A stretch of 64,000 nt of DNA from UTCHB3 sp964625575 (GCA_964625575.1 CAZVBQ010000010.1:1-64000); one strand, 5' to 3'. Shown: positions 51,525 to 61,251, numbered from the stretch's first letter. Notes: generated by a model not told the origin, from the letters alone. A program made the numbers and translations.

Positions 51525-52817
51525 ATGGCGAAAAAAGTAGGCGTTATAACATTAGGTTGTTCGAAGAACACAGTTGACTCTGAAAGGTTGATGAATCAGC
51601 TTTTATTGAATGGGTACGAACTTACGGAGAACGCGGAAGAAGCTGATACAGTTATCCTCAATACCTGCGGATTCATCGAAGCCGCGAAGCAGGAATCGAT
51701 CGAAGAGATACTCAAAGCTGTAAAGCTCAAAAATGAAGGCGTTATTGAAAATGTGATAGTTGCCGGTTGCCTTTCCGAGAGATACATGGACGACCTGAAA
51801 ACCGAAATACCCGAAGTTGACCATTTCTATGGGACTGAGAAGTATGAGGAGATTATTGAGGACATGGGCGGACACCTGAGAACCGAGCTTCTGGGTGAAA
51901 GGCATCTGGCAGAAGACCACCACTTCGCTTATCTGAAAATATCCGAGGGGTGCGATCATCCATGCTCCTTCTGCTCAATCCCGCTTATGAGGGGACTTCA
52001 CAAGTCGAAGCCGATGGAAGAGCTGATGGCTGAGGCTGAATTCCTGGCGAAAAACGGCGTGAAGGAGCTGATAATTATCGGTCAGGATACCACTGATTAT
52101 GGTAAAGATCTCTACGGTAAAAGGAATATCTCTGAGCTCATAAGAAATCTGAGCGGGATCAAAGGGATCGAGTGGATCAGACTCATGTATGCCTACCCCT
52201 CCCATTTCCCTGACGACCTGATTGAGGAATTGGCAGAGAATCCCAAAATGATAAAGTACCTCGATATTCCACTGCAGCACATCAGTGATCCGGTGCTCAA
52301 ATCGATGAGAAGGGGAATCACTAAAAGGGCCACTCTTGAACTGCTTGACAAGCTCCGGAAGCGCATACCCGGTCTGACAGTCAGAACCACGCTTATAACC
52401 GGGTACCCCGCAGAAACTGAAGAGCATTTCAATGAACTGCTCGATTTTGTGAAGGAATTTAAATTTGACCGCCTTGGGGTATTTACTTTTTCTGTGGAAG
52501 AAAACACCACAAGTTTTATTTTAGGGGACCCGGTAGCCGCAAAAGACAAAAACCGGCGAAAAAGAAGAATAATGGAAGCCCAGAAGAAGATTTCGAAGAA
52601 AAAGAACGAAAGTCTGGTGGGTTCCGTTCAGAAAGTGATAATCGACTCGATCGAAGGAGATTATTACATTGGCCGCACCACAATGGATGCTCCCGAGGTT
52701 GATGGCGAAGTGATCATCGACAAAGAGAAGAAGAAATTGAAACCCGGTGATATAATAGATGTTACGATTTATGACTCAGCCGAATACGATCTGTTCGGTA
52801 AAATTGGAAGAGACTAA
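51525..52817 (+). CDS. rimO: Ribosomal protein S12 methylthiotransferase
   Basis: A 430-residue radical SAM methylthiotransferase modifying Asp89 of S12. The UPF0004 domain has ITLGCSKNTVDSERLM and LNTCGFIEAAKQESI; the radical SAM motif is SEGCDHPCSFCSIPLMRG; a TRAM domain is at the end. LGCSKNxVDSE distinguishes RimO from MiaB. It begins 3 bp after cdsA. Confidence 0.96.
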   Translation: MAKKVGVITLGCSKNTVDSERLMNQLLLNGYELTENAEEADTVILNTCGFIEAAKQESIEEILKAVKLKNEGVIENVIVAGCLSERYMDDLKTEIPEVDHFYGTEKYEEIIEDMGGHLRTELLGERHLAEDHHFAYLKISEGCDHPCSFCSIPLMRGLHKSKPMEELMAEAEFLAKNGVKELIIIGQDTTDYGKDLYGKRNISELIRNLSGIKGIEWIRLMYAYPSHFPDDLIEELAENPKMIKYLDIPLQHISDPVLKSMRRGITKRATLELLDKLRKRIPGLTVRTTLITGYPAETEEHFNELLDFVKEFKFDRLGVFTFSVEENTTSFILGDPVAAKDKNRRKRRIMEAQKKISKKKNESLVGSVQKVIIDSIEGDYYIGRTTMDAPEVDGEVIIDKEKKKLKPGDIIDVTIYDSAEYDLFGKIGRD

Positions 52818-52818
52818 A

Positions 52819-54093
52819 ATGAAAAGACCACTTGTATTTTTGGTGTTTTTACTCGCTTCTGTGACTTTCGCGCAAAATGACGGGAATAAACCACAGGATG
52901 GCGGAAGAGAGCCTGTTTTCTTTTTCGATATTTACAATTTTTACTCCGGCGACACGAGCCAAACCAGGGTTGATTTCTTCCTTCAGGTACCTTTCGACAA
53001 GCTCAGCTTTATTAAAGCCGGTGAAAAATTCAGGGCCGAGTATGCCGTCTCGATCACCGTTAAGGATGAGAACAAAATAAACCTTGTAACAGAGAAGCAA
53101 TGGACTGAAAAGATCGAGCTGATCGATTTTCAGAAAACAAATTCAAAAAGCGATTACAATCTCTCGGCACGTTCGTTCAAGGTTCCTCCCGGAAAATATA
53201 ATTTTGTGATAATAGTCGAAGACCTCGATTCACGGAAGGAATACAGGGCTGAGGTTGACTTTCAGGCCCGCACATTCACTCAGGAACTTGCCATCAGCGA
53301 TATTATGATGATCTCGGGAAAGACCACAAGCGAGTCGGGCACCACAAAGATAATTCCGAATCTCTCCAGAAATGTTGCCACTCAGAAAGACGGGATTCCG
53401 GTTTTCTATGAAATTTTTTCATCGAGTGACAGGGATCTTGAAGTTACTTACACCATTCTTGGTACAAATGGTGATGCCCTCTTAACTGAGAAGAAAACGG
53501 AAAAAATAAAAGCCGGAAACAACCAGATATTTTACACCTTCAATTTTAAAGACGCGGGTATGGGTGAGTATAAAATGGTGATAAGTGCCCCTTTTGTTGA
53601 TGGCAGCACCATCATCGGGAGTACAAAAACCTTTTATTCAAAATGGATGGGCATGCCAGCCACACTGAAAGACCTTGAGAAAGCCACCGATCAAATGATC
53701 TACATCGCGGGACCCGCGGAGATCGATTATATCCATGACGGGAAGGATTTCACGGAAAAACTCCAGAGGTTCATGGCATTCTGGGATAAAAAAGACCCCA
53801 CGGTTGGCACTCCCGAAAATGAAGTTTTTAACGAGTATTACAGACGCATTGAGTTTGCCAACAAAAACTTCAAACAGATGCTTGAAGGGTGGCGGAGTGA
53901 CATGGGCATGGTTTATATAACATTGGGCACCCCAAACAATATAGAGAGGCACCCGTTTGAGTATGACAGCAAGCCATATGAAATATGGGACTATTACGAT
54001 ATTAACAGGCGATTCGTGTTTGTTGATCAGACCGGATTTGGTGACTATCGCCTCATCACGCCGTTTTTCGGTGAATACAGATACAGATATTAG
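52819..54093 (+). CDS. GWxTD-domain exported protein
   Basis: A 424-residue protein with a signal peptide (LVFLVFLLASVTFAQ). A beta-rich N-terminal half (about 20-290) is followed by the GWxTD domain (about 295-424) with KEYxR-like YYRRIEFANKNF, GWRSDMGMVYITLGTPNNIERH and YEIWDYYDINRRFVFVDQTGFGDYRLI. These proteins are typical of Bacteroidota, Acidobacteriota and Gemmatimonadota and lie in the periplasm; the function is unknown. ATG 52819 is used, 1 bp after rimO; the open frame extends upstream but without a signal peptide at its head. Confidence 0.92.
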   Translation: MKRPLVFLVFLLASVTFAQNDGNKPQDGGREPVFFFDIYNFYSGDTSQTRVDFFLQVPFDKLSFIKAGEKFRAEYAVSITVKDENKINLVTEKQWTEKIELIDFQKTNSKSDYNLSARSFKVPPGKYNFVIIVEDLDSRKEYRAEVDFQARTFTQELAISDIMMISGKTTSESGTTKIIPNLSRNVATQKDGIPVFYEIFSSSDRDLEVTYTILGTNGDALLTEKKTEKIKAGNNQIFYTFNFKDAGMGEYKMVISAPFVDGSTIIGSTKTFYSKWMGMPATLKDLEKATDQMIYIAGPAEIDYIHDGKDFTEKLQRFMAFWDKKDPTVGTPENEVFNEYYRRIEFANKNFKQMLEGWRSDMGMVYITLGTPNNIERHPFEYDSKPYEIWDYYDINRRFVFVDQTGFGDYRLITPFFGEYRYRY

Positions 54094-54102
54094 GAGTTAC
54101 GA

Positions 54103-55065
54103 TTGATCCTTACGGTAACATTAAACCCGATAATCGAGCACAGGCTGCATCTCAAAAAAGTTGTTCATGGTGAAGCAAACAGAAGTGAGAGGCTTGCTTA
54201 TTACGCGGGTGGCAAGGGTATAAATGTAAGCAGGCAACTTAACAGGCTCTCGATCCAGAACCTTGCCTTCACTTTTCTCGGGGGTGATCACGGCAGAAGG
54301 TTAAGGGCAGCCCTGACAAATGAAAAGATCAATTTTACTGCAATTCCGACCAAGGCGGAAACAAGATTCGGAAGTGTTGTGATTGAAGATGAGACCGGTG
54401 TGGTAACCCACTATTTTGGTGAGGCACCTTCAATTTCCGAGGCGGAAGCTGCTGAGTTCAAAACGAAGCTTGAAAAAATGATGCAAAACTGCGAATACGT
54501 GGTTTTCTCAGGGAGCAGCCCATCTCCGGCATGTGACGATATTTTTGCGTACGGACTCGATCTCGCGTCGAAATATGACAAAACATCGATCCTTGATACT
54601 TATGGCAGAGCGCTTGAATTGGCGATCACTCACGAACCAACCGTGCTTCATCTGAACAGGAAAGAAGCCGCGGCATGGCTGGGCAAACCGGTTGCCAACG
54701 AAGAGGATATAATCCCGGCCCTGAACAGATTCCGGGAACTCGGGGTTAAAATATCGGTAATAACCGATGGCGATGCGCCTGTGTATGTGAATCATTTCGG
54801 GTTCATTTATAAGGTGATACCTCCCAAGGTCAGCAAAATTGATGAAACCGGAAGTGGTGATGCTTTTGTCGCGGGTCTGGTTTATGGTTTGTACCGCGAC
54901 GAGATACTGACTGACACACTTAAATACGCCACCGCGTGTGGGGCTGCCAATGCAGCAATGACTGAAGTATGCGAAGTCAGTCTTGAAAAAGCGGGCGAGT
55001 ATTTCAACCTTGTTGAAGTGGAAACAGTAGGGAAAAAACTGAACCTGATGAATGAAATGGTTTAG
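54103..55065 (+). CDS. PfkB-family hexose kinase, 1-phosphofructokinase-like
   Basis: A 320-residue ribokinase-fold kinase. The start ILTVTLNPIIEHRL, the GGKGINVSRQLNRL motif and the final DETGSGDAFVAGLVYG (catalytic Asp in GSGDAF) place it in the 1-phosphofructokinase/6-phosphofructokinase II/tagatose-6-P kinase group. There is no PTS or sugar transporter gene near it. TTG 54103 with TAGGAG at 54091 is the start. It overlaps the next gene by 14 bp, an odd pairing with an outer-membrane protein. Confidence 0.9.
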   Translation: MILTVTLNPIIEHRLHLKKVVHGEANRSERLAYYAGGKGINVSRQLNRLSIQNLAFTFLGGDHGRRLRAALTNEKINFTAIPTKAETRFGSVVIEDETGVVTHYFGEAPSISEAEAAEFKTKLEKMMQNCEYVVFSGSSPSPACDDIFAYGLDLASKYDKTSILDTYGRALELAITHEPTVLHLNRKEAAAWLGKPVANEEDIIPALNRFRELGVKISVITDGDAPVYVNHFGFIYKVIPPKVSKIDETGSGDAFVAGLVYGLYRDEILTDTLKYATACGAANAAMTEVCEVSLEKAGEYFNLVEVETVGKKLNLMNEMV

Positions 55066-56800
55066 TCTGCTCTTCCCCCTCTTCACCGTAATTGTGGGAG
55101 CGCAGAATATCACTTCCATCGAGTACCCGGGTGGATCACCAATTCCAATCAATGAAGCGAATGAGGCACTGGGAGTTAAAACCCCTTTCAAACTTTCGTT
55201 ATTTATAGCTGATTCAGCTTCCGCGGGGCTCTCAAAGAAATTAAATTCGCTTGGATATCTTGATCACAGGATAAATCTCAAGGTTTCCCCCACCGATTCC
55301 GTCTCAAGTAAACTGATTGTTGACATAGCCCCCGGACCGCGCGCGATACTTAATTCATTCAATATTACCGGAAGCGGGATCGATTCCCTCCTATCCGGGG
55401 TACGCGGTCTCGAATTCCTCACCGGGGTTCAGTATGATGAACGTGAGATCAGCTCAGCGTGTGATGACATTCTGTCTCATCTCGAGGAAACAGGCTATCC
55501 ATTCGCGAAAGTTACCATAACTTCAATAAAAACCGGTTATTCTCAAGATTCCACTACACTCCTAGCCGATGTGACAGCTCAACTTGATCCCAGCAAAAAA
55601 GCGGTGATCAGCAGGATAGAAATAACAGGCAACGACGACACTTCGCCCGACGTGATTCTTAGAGAGATCAACTTAAAAGCCGGTGACATCTACCGGCCTT
55701 CCAGGAATCCGCGCATAACAGCGAGATTGAACAAACTACGTTTTTTTGAACCCGTTCCACCGCCGGGTTTCTACTTCAACGAACGGGATGAGGGGGTTCT
55801 GACCATAACCGTGAAAGAAACCAATACTAATAACTTCGACGGAGTGATTGGATACATCCCTCCCGCGCAAAACGAAGAAACAGGTTACCTGACGGGTCTG
55901 GTGAACATCAACATGAGGAATCTTTTCGGAACAGGCAGAAACTTCAGTTTCAAGTGGCAGCAGTTGAGCCGCAATTCGCAGGAGCTGGATCTGAGTTACA
56001 CCGAGCCCTGGTTTCTGGGTTTGCCTCTGAGCATTTCTCCGCGGCTCTACCAGCGGAAGCAGGACACACTCTACGTCGACAGGATAATAGAACTTACGGC
56101 GGAGTATTTTGCCGGGGAGAATTTCTCGCTCTCGCTTAATTTCTCATCGAGATCGGTGATCCCAACCCTGTTTGAAAGGCCCGTTTTTACGGTTTTTAAT
56201 TCAACCATCACAACGGGTGGAATAGGTTTAAGATATGATACCCGCGATGACCCCATCTCACCGACGGGTGGAATTAACTTTTTTTCATATTTTTCAATAT
56301 CCAATAAAAAGATAAACGGGCCACAGGAGTTTATCAGACCCGGGCAGTTACTACAGGTAAATCTGAGGAAGATCACGTTTGACCTTGACTTCTTTTATGA
56401 GATATTCAACCGTAACATTGCCGCGCTTGGGGTGAGTGTCAGGGAGATACAGGGTGACCTGCTTGAAGATTCCGATCTCTTCAGGCTTGGAGGCAATTCA
56501 ACCCTGCGAGGTTACCGTGAAGAGCAGTTCAGGGGGAACAGAGTTGCATGGACGAACCTTGAATACCGGTTTTTACTTTCGAAAAGATCTTATTTATTCG
56601 GGTTTTTCGATACAGGTTATTATTTGTTGACCGGAGATGAGAGCAGGGGGATCACGGAAACATCAGCGGTAAAAAACGGATATGGTTTCGGCATGAGTTT
56701 TGAAACCGGCATCGGTCTTTTGAGCGTCAGTTACGCGCTTGCAGCCGGTGAAGGATTCAGTGACGGTAAAATTCATTTTGGCATTATAAATCAATTTTGA
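55052..56800 (+). CDS. BamA/TamA-family outer-membrane protein with POTRA domains
   Basis: A 582-residue Omp85 protein with signal peptide (LLFPLFTVIVGAQ), about three POTRA-like domains (about 20-265: SIEYPGGSPIPINEANE, ILNSFNITGSGIDSLLSGV, ISRIEITGNDDTSPDVILREINLKAGD) and a C-terminal barrel (about 275-582). The barrel has the diagnostic loop motif LRGYREEQFRGNR (VRGF/Y equivalent). Shorter than BamA (about 800), so closer to TamA-like or a species-specific assembly factor. Four bp separate it from the acylase-like gene. Confidence 0.9.
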   Translation: MKWFSLLFPLFTVIVGAQNITSIEYPGGSPIPINEANEALGVKTPFKLSLFIADSASAGLSKKLNSLGYLDHRINLKVSPTDSVSSKLIVDIAPGPRAILNSFNITGSGIDSLLSGVRGLEFLTGVQYDEREISSACDDILSHLEETGYPFAKVTITSIKTGYSQDSTTLLADVTAQLDPSKKAVISRIEITGNDDTSPDVILREINLKAGDIYRPSRNPRITARLNKLRFFEPVPPPGFYFNERDEGVLTITVKETNTNNFDGVIGYIPPAQNEETGYLTGLVNINMRNLFGTGRNFSFKWQQLSRNSQELDLSYTEPWFLGLPLSISPRLYQRKQDTLYVDRIIELTAEYFAGENFSLSLNFSSRSVIPTLFERPVFTVFNSTITTGGIGLRYDTRDDPISPTGGINFFSYFSISNKKINGPQEFIRPGQLLQVNLRKITFDLDFFYEIFNRNIAALGVSVREIQGDLLEDSDLFRLGGNSTLRGYREEQFRGNRVAWTNLEYRFLLSKRSYLFGFFDTGYYLLTGDESRGITETSAVKNGYGFGMSFETGIGLLSVSYALAAGEGFSDGKIHFGIINQF

Positions 56801-56804
56801 GACG

Positions 56805-59156
56805 ATGGAGAAATTCCTAAAATACCTATTCGCTCCCTTGTTTGCAGTTCTCGCGCTTGCCGCGGTGATATATTTCTTCTTTAAATCGCTGATTGTTACT
56901 TCGGTTCCAAAATATGAAGGTGAAATTCATCTTACAGGACTGACAGGAAATATAGAGATAAGAACGGGAGAGTACGGTATCCCGTTCATTTCCGCCGGGA
57001 GCAGGAAAGACCTGGTGTTTGCCCTTGGTTATCTGCACGCCAGAGACAGACTACTTGAAATGGAGTATCGCCGCCTGGTATGTGAGGGTCGGTTGTCGGA
57101 ATATTTCGGAAATTCCGCGGTTGATATTGATACTTATTTCCGTCAGTTCAGAATGAAACAAAGATGCCGCGAACAGGCAGGAGAATTGAGCGCGGAAGCC
57201 ACTGTACTTCTTAAAGCCTACACAGACGGTGTGAATGGATTTCTGAGATCGGATGGAGCGGTTTTGCAGAGCGAATTCGCAGCTCTTGGGATCACTCCCG
57301 GGAAATGGGAGCCACAGGATATCATCATGCTCGCCATGTTCAATAATTATGTTGAAGAGGGGAAGTATCTGACTCAGGATGTAATCGCGATGGTAAAGAA
57401 GAAGATAGGACCCAACCGCAGCGCGGTTGTCTTCGGCACGGAAGCCGATTCCACCGCGTTTGCCAAACTCCCTGAGATCGACGAGAAAAATTTGATCAAG
57501 GAGATCGAGATCAGGAAGATAACCGGGTCGAGAAGAAGTACAGGTATAAGTATAGCCGGGATCGAAGGCTCAGGCGGTGTAATGCTGAATATTCAGGGGC
57601 CGGTCACTTTCCCCGGCAGGTTTTACAATGTCACGTTTGAGGCTGAAGGAAGAAAAGGTTCAGTTGCCACACTTCCGGGGCTTCCGGTAGTGTTCGCGGG
57701 CCTTATAGGTGACGAGTTTTTTACTCTTAAGCCGGCAGTGAAAGATATCAGAACCTCGCGAAGGCTGGCGATTGATGAGAAGGATTACATCCTCGAAAAA
57801 GGAACTCCCACGAGATTAAAAACCATCAGGGACACGATCAGAATTAAAAATGAGCAACCGCTCGTAATTGATCTTAAAACCGGACCTGACGGTACTGTTT
57901 ATACCACTTTTTCAAAGCCTGAACTTCGCTTCAGCAGGGACTCATCGGATCAGTACAAGGTGGTCACTGCCACTTCCGTGGTTATGTCATCATTTGACGC
58001 GGCGGAGTTCGTGCAGTCAGGTCTTGAACTTCTTCAGGGAAATTTCGCTTCGAGGTTTTTCACAGCGGAGGGTAACACTGATATCTGGTTTAAAAAAGGA
58101 ACGGGGCAGTTAACTAAGAACTCTCCCCGCGCTCCGGTGACAGATGACGCGAAACCCGTGGCGAAGAAACCAAAGACCGAGAAAAAACCAAAACGTGAAA
58201 CCAAGCCTAAAACCGTTGAAGATGGAGTAGCCTCTGAGCCTGTTCAGCAAGCGAGAATAATAGAGGCGGCAACAGGTATTTACGATGGCTTTTTCAGGGG
58301 GCAGGTTGCTCCGAAGGAAAGGACTTATCTCCTCTCGCCGGAGGGGAAAGATCTCCCCACTTACGTTGTTAACGACGTAATTTCCGATCTTGATCTGAAA
58401 CTCGTCCCCTTCATTCTGAATGCCTTTAACCAGCAGGGGGGACAGAAAGACACCCTCGTTTCGCAATCACTGAAGATCATATCAAGATGGAGCGGTGAGT
58501 GTCTTTCCTCGCTTCAGGCACCTTTGATAATGGCAACGTTTCTTAAATATTTTACTGTTAACACCTTTGGTGATGAACTTTCAAGGGAGGATCTGCTTCT
58601 TCTGCTTGAATCAGGGGGAATACCCGGGGCTCGAATTTCCCAGGTGATTGAAGAAAATTATTCACCCGTTTTCGATCTCCGGACCACCCCCAATCCTGAA
58701 AACCGGGATGAGATCATACGCAAAAGTTTCGGAGAAGCCATTAGGGACATAGCCGGTGGCTTCGGGGAAGACCCGGTAATGTGGCTGTGGGGAAAGGAAA
58801 ACCTTATGGCTCCCGGTCATTTCCTCGGTGGATTTCTGGGAGGTATCAATAAAGCGATCTCGATCGAAAAAGCCGGCATCAGCGGTTCATTCAGCACAAG
58901 GTTCGCGGCATTCACCAATCCCTTCAGCAAAGACGAAGGAAAAGGTGTCCGTGATTCGTGGGGGACACTTCTGAGGTTCTATATCGATCCCGCAAAGGGG
59001 GTATTCAGGATGGTACCATACCTTGGTAACTCCGGTAACTTCGCCGATCACAACAGCATCATCACCTATGAAGCATTTCTCGAGGGGAAACTTCTGCCGG
59101 TCACCCCGGAGAAGGGAAATAATGATAAAGTGTTGAAGCTCGTTAAAAAATTGTGA
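56805..59156 (+). CDS. Penicillin acylase-like protein, catalytic motif apparently lost
   Basis: A 783-residue protein with one N-terminal membrane helix and the penicillin-acylase (Ntn hydrolase) layout: GYLHARDRLLEMEYRRLVCEGRLSEYFG, a TDGVNGF motif (YTDGVNGFLRS), LPGLPVVFAGLIGDEFF and C-terminal LGNSGNFADHNS. Active members have an SNxW-type nucleophile at the processed beta-chain start, just before a GKPLLANDPH-type strand. Here that region is GISIAGIEGSGGVMLNIQGP, without an SN-W pair, and a Lys/Pro-rich insert (about 450-470) follows. I infer a possibly inactive or altered acylase. Long form of about 780 residues is normal for the family. Confidence 0.85.
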   Translation: MEKFLKYLFAPLFAVLALAAVIYFFFKSLIVTSVPKYEGEIHLTGLTGNIEIRTGEYGIPFISAGSRKDLVFALGYLHARDRLLEMEYRRLVCEGRLSEYFGNSAVDIDTYFRQFRMKQRCREQAGELSAEATVLLKAYTDGVNGFLRSDGAVLQSEFAALGITPGKWEPQDIIMLAMFNNYVEEGKYLTQDVIAMVKKKIGPNRSAVVFGTEADSTAFAKLPEIDEKNLIKEIEIRKITGSRRSTGISIAGIEGSGGVMLNIQGPVTFPGRFYNVTFEAEGRKGSVATLPGLPVVFAGLIGDEFFTLKPAVKDIRTSRRLAIDEKDYILEKGTPTRLKTIRDTIRIKNEQPLVIDLKTGPDGTVYTTFSKPELRFSRDSSDQYKVVTATSVVMSSFDAAEFVQSGLELLQGNFASRFFTAEGNTDIWFKKGTGQLTKNSPRAPVTDDAKPVAKKPKTEKKPKRETKPKTVEDGVASEPVQQARIIEAATGIYDGFFRGQVAPKERTYLLSPEGKDLPTYVVNDVISDLDLKLVPFILNAFNQQGGQKDTLVSQSLKIISRWSGECLSSLQAPLIMATFLKYFTVNTFGDELSREDLLLLLESGGIPGARISQVIEENYSPVFDLRTTPNPENRDEIIRKSFGEAIRDIAGGFGEDPVMWLWGKENLMAPGHFLGGFLGGINKAISIEKAGISGSFSTRFAAFTNPFSKDEGKGVRDSWGTLLRFYIDPAKGVFRMVPYLGNSGNFADHNSIITYEAFLEGKLLPVTPEKGNNDKVLKLVKKL

Positions 59157-59235
59157 TAAAAAGTGTGCTGTTATTTCTAAAAACATTGTAAATTTACGAA
59201 CTGTTAAGTGTTCAATTTACAACATCTGCAATTAC

Positions 59236-60642
59236 ATGAAAAGATCAGCCACCTTAGTTTTTATCCTTCCACTTCTACTTTTGATCAGCAGTTGTAAAAA
59301 ATCGGATACTACTTCCAATCCGGTTTCAGGTACTGAAACAGGTACTGTCACCATTACCGGGGAAGTGATCGATTTTACAACAGGATCACCGGTAGCGAAC
59401 GCTGCAATCAAACTTTTCGGCCTGCCACCTGACACCACTGTAATGAAACACGGCTTTACGGACGCGAACGGGAGATACACCCTGGAGTTTTCTGTGACCG
59501 GCGGAATGGATCTTCGCGTGGTGGCACAAAAAGAAGGCTACAGATCTGATACAACCAATGTGTTTGCAGTTGCCGGAAGAACGGTAACAGCCACCAAACT
59601 CCTGCTTAAAGCCACCGGGAGCGGAAGCGCGGGCACAACCAGAAAGCCTGCGTCAGTCTATCTTGCGTCAACATCTGTACCGAATATCGGGATCAGAGGA
59701 GCAGGAAGTCTTGAAAGCGTTCAACTCGTTTTCACGGTTGTCGACTCATTTGGCGTTTCACTCGATCTTGATAATTCAGTAAATGTGAATTTCTCACTTG
59801 GCGCGTCACCCGGATCAGGAGCGACGCTTTATCCCGCTGTTGTAAGGTCTGATGCCGACGGAAACGCCGCGGTTGTGCTTACCTCGGGTACCAAAGCCGG
59901 AGTGGTACAGGTTATTGCATCCGTCACTTCCGACGGAAGAACCATCACTTCAACTCCCGTGCCGGTGACTATTCATGGTGGATTGCCCGACTTTGCTCAT
60001 TTCAGCGTGGTTCCCGCGAGACTTAACATCCCCGGATATAACCGTTTTGGTGTGTTCGACGATATTACTGCATACGTGGGTGACAAATACTCCAACCCCG
60101 TGAGACCCGGAATAGCAGTCTATTTTAACACGGACGGTGGAATTATCGGTGGCTCTGCTCTGACATCCGACATGGGTGTCGCGACTGTAAGTCTTTATTC
60201 CGCGAATCCGTTGCCGACGCATCCAACTTTCGGTCCAGGGTTTGCCACGATCACCGGTTCAACAATCGATGAAAACAAGACTACAATTCAGCAATCTTGT
60301 ATTGTTCTTTTTTCCGGTGTACCCTATATTACAGTGAGTCCGACCAGTTTTGATATCCCGAACAGGGGTTCACAGACCTTTATTTATACAGTGATGGATC
60401 AGCACAGCAACCCGTTGACGGAAGGAACTTCGATCAGTGTGACTGTTGAGGGGAAAGACTATGAACTTTCCGGCGACAAATCACTTACGCTTCCTGACAC
60501 TCAGAGCAGGTCATGGACGAGTTTCTCGTTCAATATCAGAGACGTTGTCGATACCGCGGCGGTCAATCCGCTGAGAGTAATGATCAAGTCTGATGGAGGG
60601 AACGGCAAGGCACAGCTCTCCATCTCAGGGATCGTCCGTTAA
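59236..60642 (+). CDS. Lipoprotein with carboxypeptidase-regulatory-like and Ig-like domains
   Basis: A 468-residue lipoprotein: lipobox LLLISSCKKS with Cys at about 20, a carboxypeptidase-regulatory-like domain (about 35-130, GEVIDFTTGSPVANAAIKLFG and FTDANGRYTL) and two or more Ig-like/invasin-type domains (VVRSDADGNAAVVLTSGTKAG; PVRPGIAVYFNTDGG). Probably surface-exposed and structural. TAAATTTA at 59189-59196 is a near match to the -7 element, 40 nt before the ATG. Confidence 0.85.
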   Translation: MKRSATLVFILPLLLLISSCKKSDTTSNPVSGTETGTVTITGEVIDFTTGSPVANAAIKLFGLPPDTTVMKHGFTDANGRYTLEFSVTGGMDLRVVAQKEGYRSDTTNVFAVAGRTVTATKLLLKATGSGSAGTTRKPASVYLASTSVPNIGIRGAGSLESVQLVFTVVDSFGVSLDLDNSVNVNFSLGASPGSGATLYPAVVRSDADGNAAVVLTSGTKAGVVQVIASVTSDGRTITSTPVPVTIHGGLPDFAHFSVVPARLNIPGYNRFGVFDDITAYVGDKYSNPVRPGIAVYFNTDGGIIGGSALTSDMGVATVSLYSANPLPTHPTFGPGFATITGSTIDENKTTIQQSCIVLFSGVPYITVSPTSFDIPNRGSQTFIYTVMDQHSNPLTEGTSISVTVEGKDYELSGDKSLTLPDTQSRSWTSFSFNIRDVVDTAAVNPLRVMIKSDGGNGKAQLSISGIVR

Positions 60643-61223
60643 CCTATCCAGGGGAGAAAGAATCCGGAACGTTTCCGGTAGGAAGTAAATCCTTCACCGA
60701 AAGCGGTTGACAAAAATTCTTCCTCCTTCTTTGCCCTCAGAAGAAGCAGAGGGAGTGAGAAGAAAACCGTGAGAATAACCACCGGCGCGGAGAGCATGGC
60801 GAGTCCCGCGAATAGATCGGCCAGCAATTGCCCAGTGTATTGCGGGTGGCGGATCACCGAATAGATGCCGCCGGTAACCAGTTTGTGATCTTTGAATATC
60901 ACAATTTCAGTGGAGTAGTTGTTTCCGAGAGCTTTAAAACTTTTGAGTTGTAACCAGGAAAAAAGGAGAAAAAGCAGGAAGAAAATGATTCTTTCTGTCT
61001 GACCCGGTTGGGGGAGGAACCATGTATCGACTATGGGAAACACCCCGGCAAATTGCAGTAGGGAAGAAATTGCAAGAACATTGGGCGGAACGGTCTGCAG
61101 CCAACCTGATGCCCGCTTGGAAACAGCGGACACTTTTGATTTCAGACTACTCTTCGAACCGGAATAATTGGCGGCAGTAAATGCCACCAGCGCGATCAAT
61201 ATAAGAATGTTTACGGGGTCCAT
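60639..61223 (-). CDS. Isoprenylcysteine carboxyl methyltransferase-like membrane protein
   Basis: A 194-residue membrane protein with about five helices and the C-terminal ICMT/PEMT motif GGIYSVIRHPQYTGQLLADL and then LLLRAKKEEEFLSTAFGEGFTSYRKR. In bacteria members methylate diverse lipophilic substrates, with many unknown. ATG 61223 is chosen: the 30 residues before it in the open frame are polar and not family-like. Its stop overlaps that of the convergent lipoprotein gene by 4 bp. Confidence 0.85.
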   Translation of the reverse strand: MDPVNILILIALVAFTAANYSGSKSSLKSKVSAVSKRASGWLQTVPPNVLAISSLLQFAGVFPIVDTWFLPQPGQTERIIFFLLFLLFSWLQLKSFKALGNNYSTEIVIFKDHKLVTGGIYSVIRHPQYTGQLLADLFAGLAMLSAPVVILTVFFSLPLLLLRAKKEEEFLSTAFGEGFTSYRKRSGFFLPWIG

Positions 61224-61239
61224 AATTCCAGAAAAATTA

Positions 61240-61251
61240 AAGTTTAAACTT
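61240..61251. promoter_or_regulatory. 12-bp palindrome in divergent promoter region
   Basis: AAGTTTAAACTT is a perfect palindrome between the ICMT-like gene (start 61223, minus) and the hybrid kinase (start 61280, plus). It may be an operator shared by both, but AT-rich palindromes can arise by chance. Confidence 0.3.

Noticed and set aside
54508..55191. A 227-residue minus-strand open frame across the PfkB and Omp85 genes
   Set aside because: It spans the overlap of two well-supported genes and has no family features.
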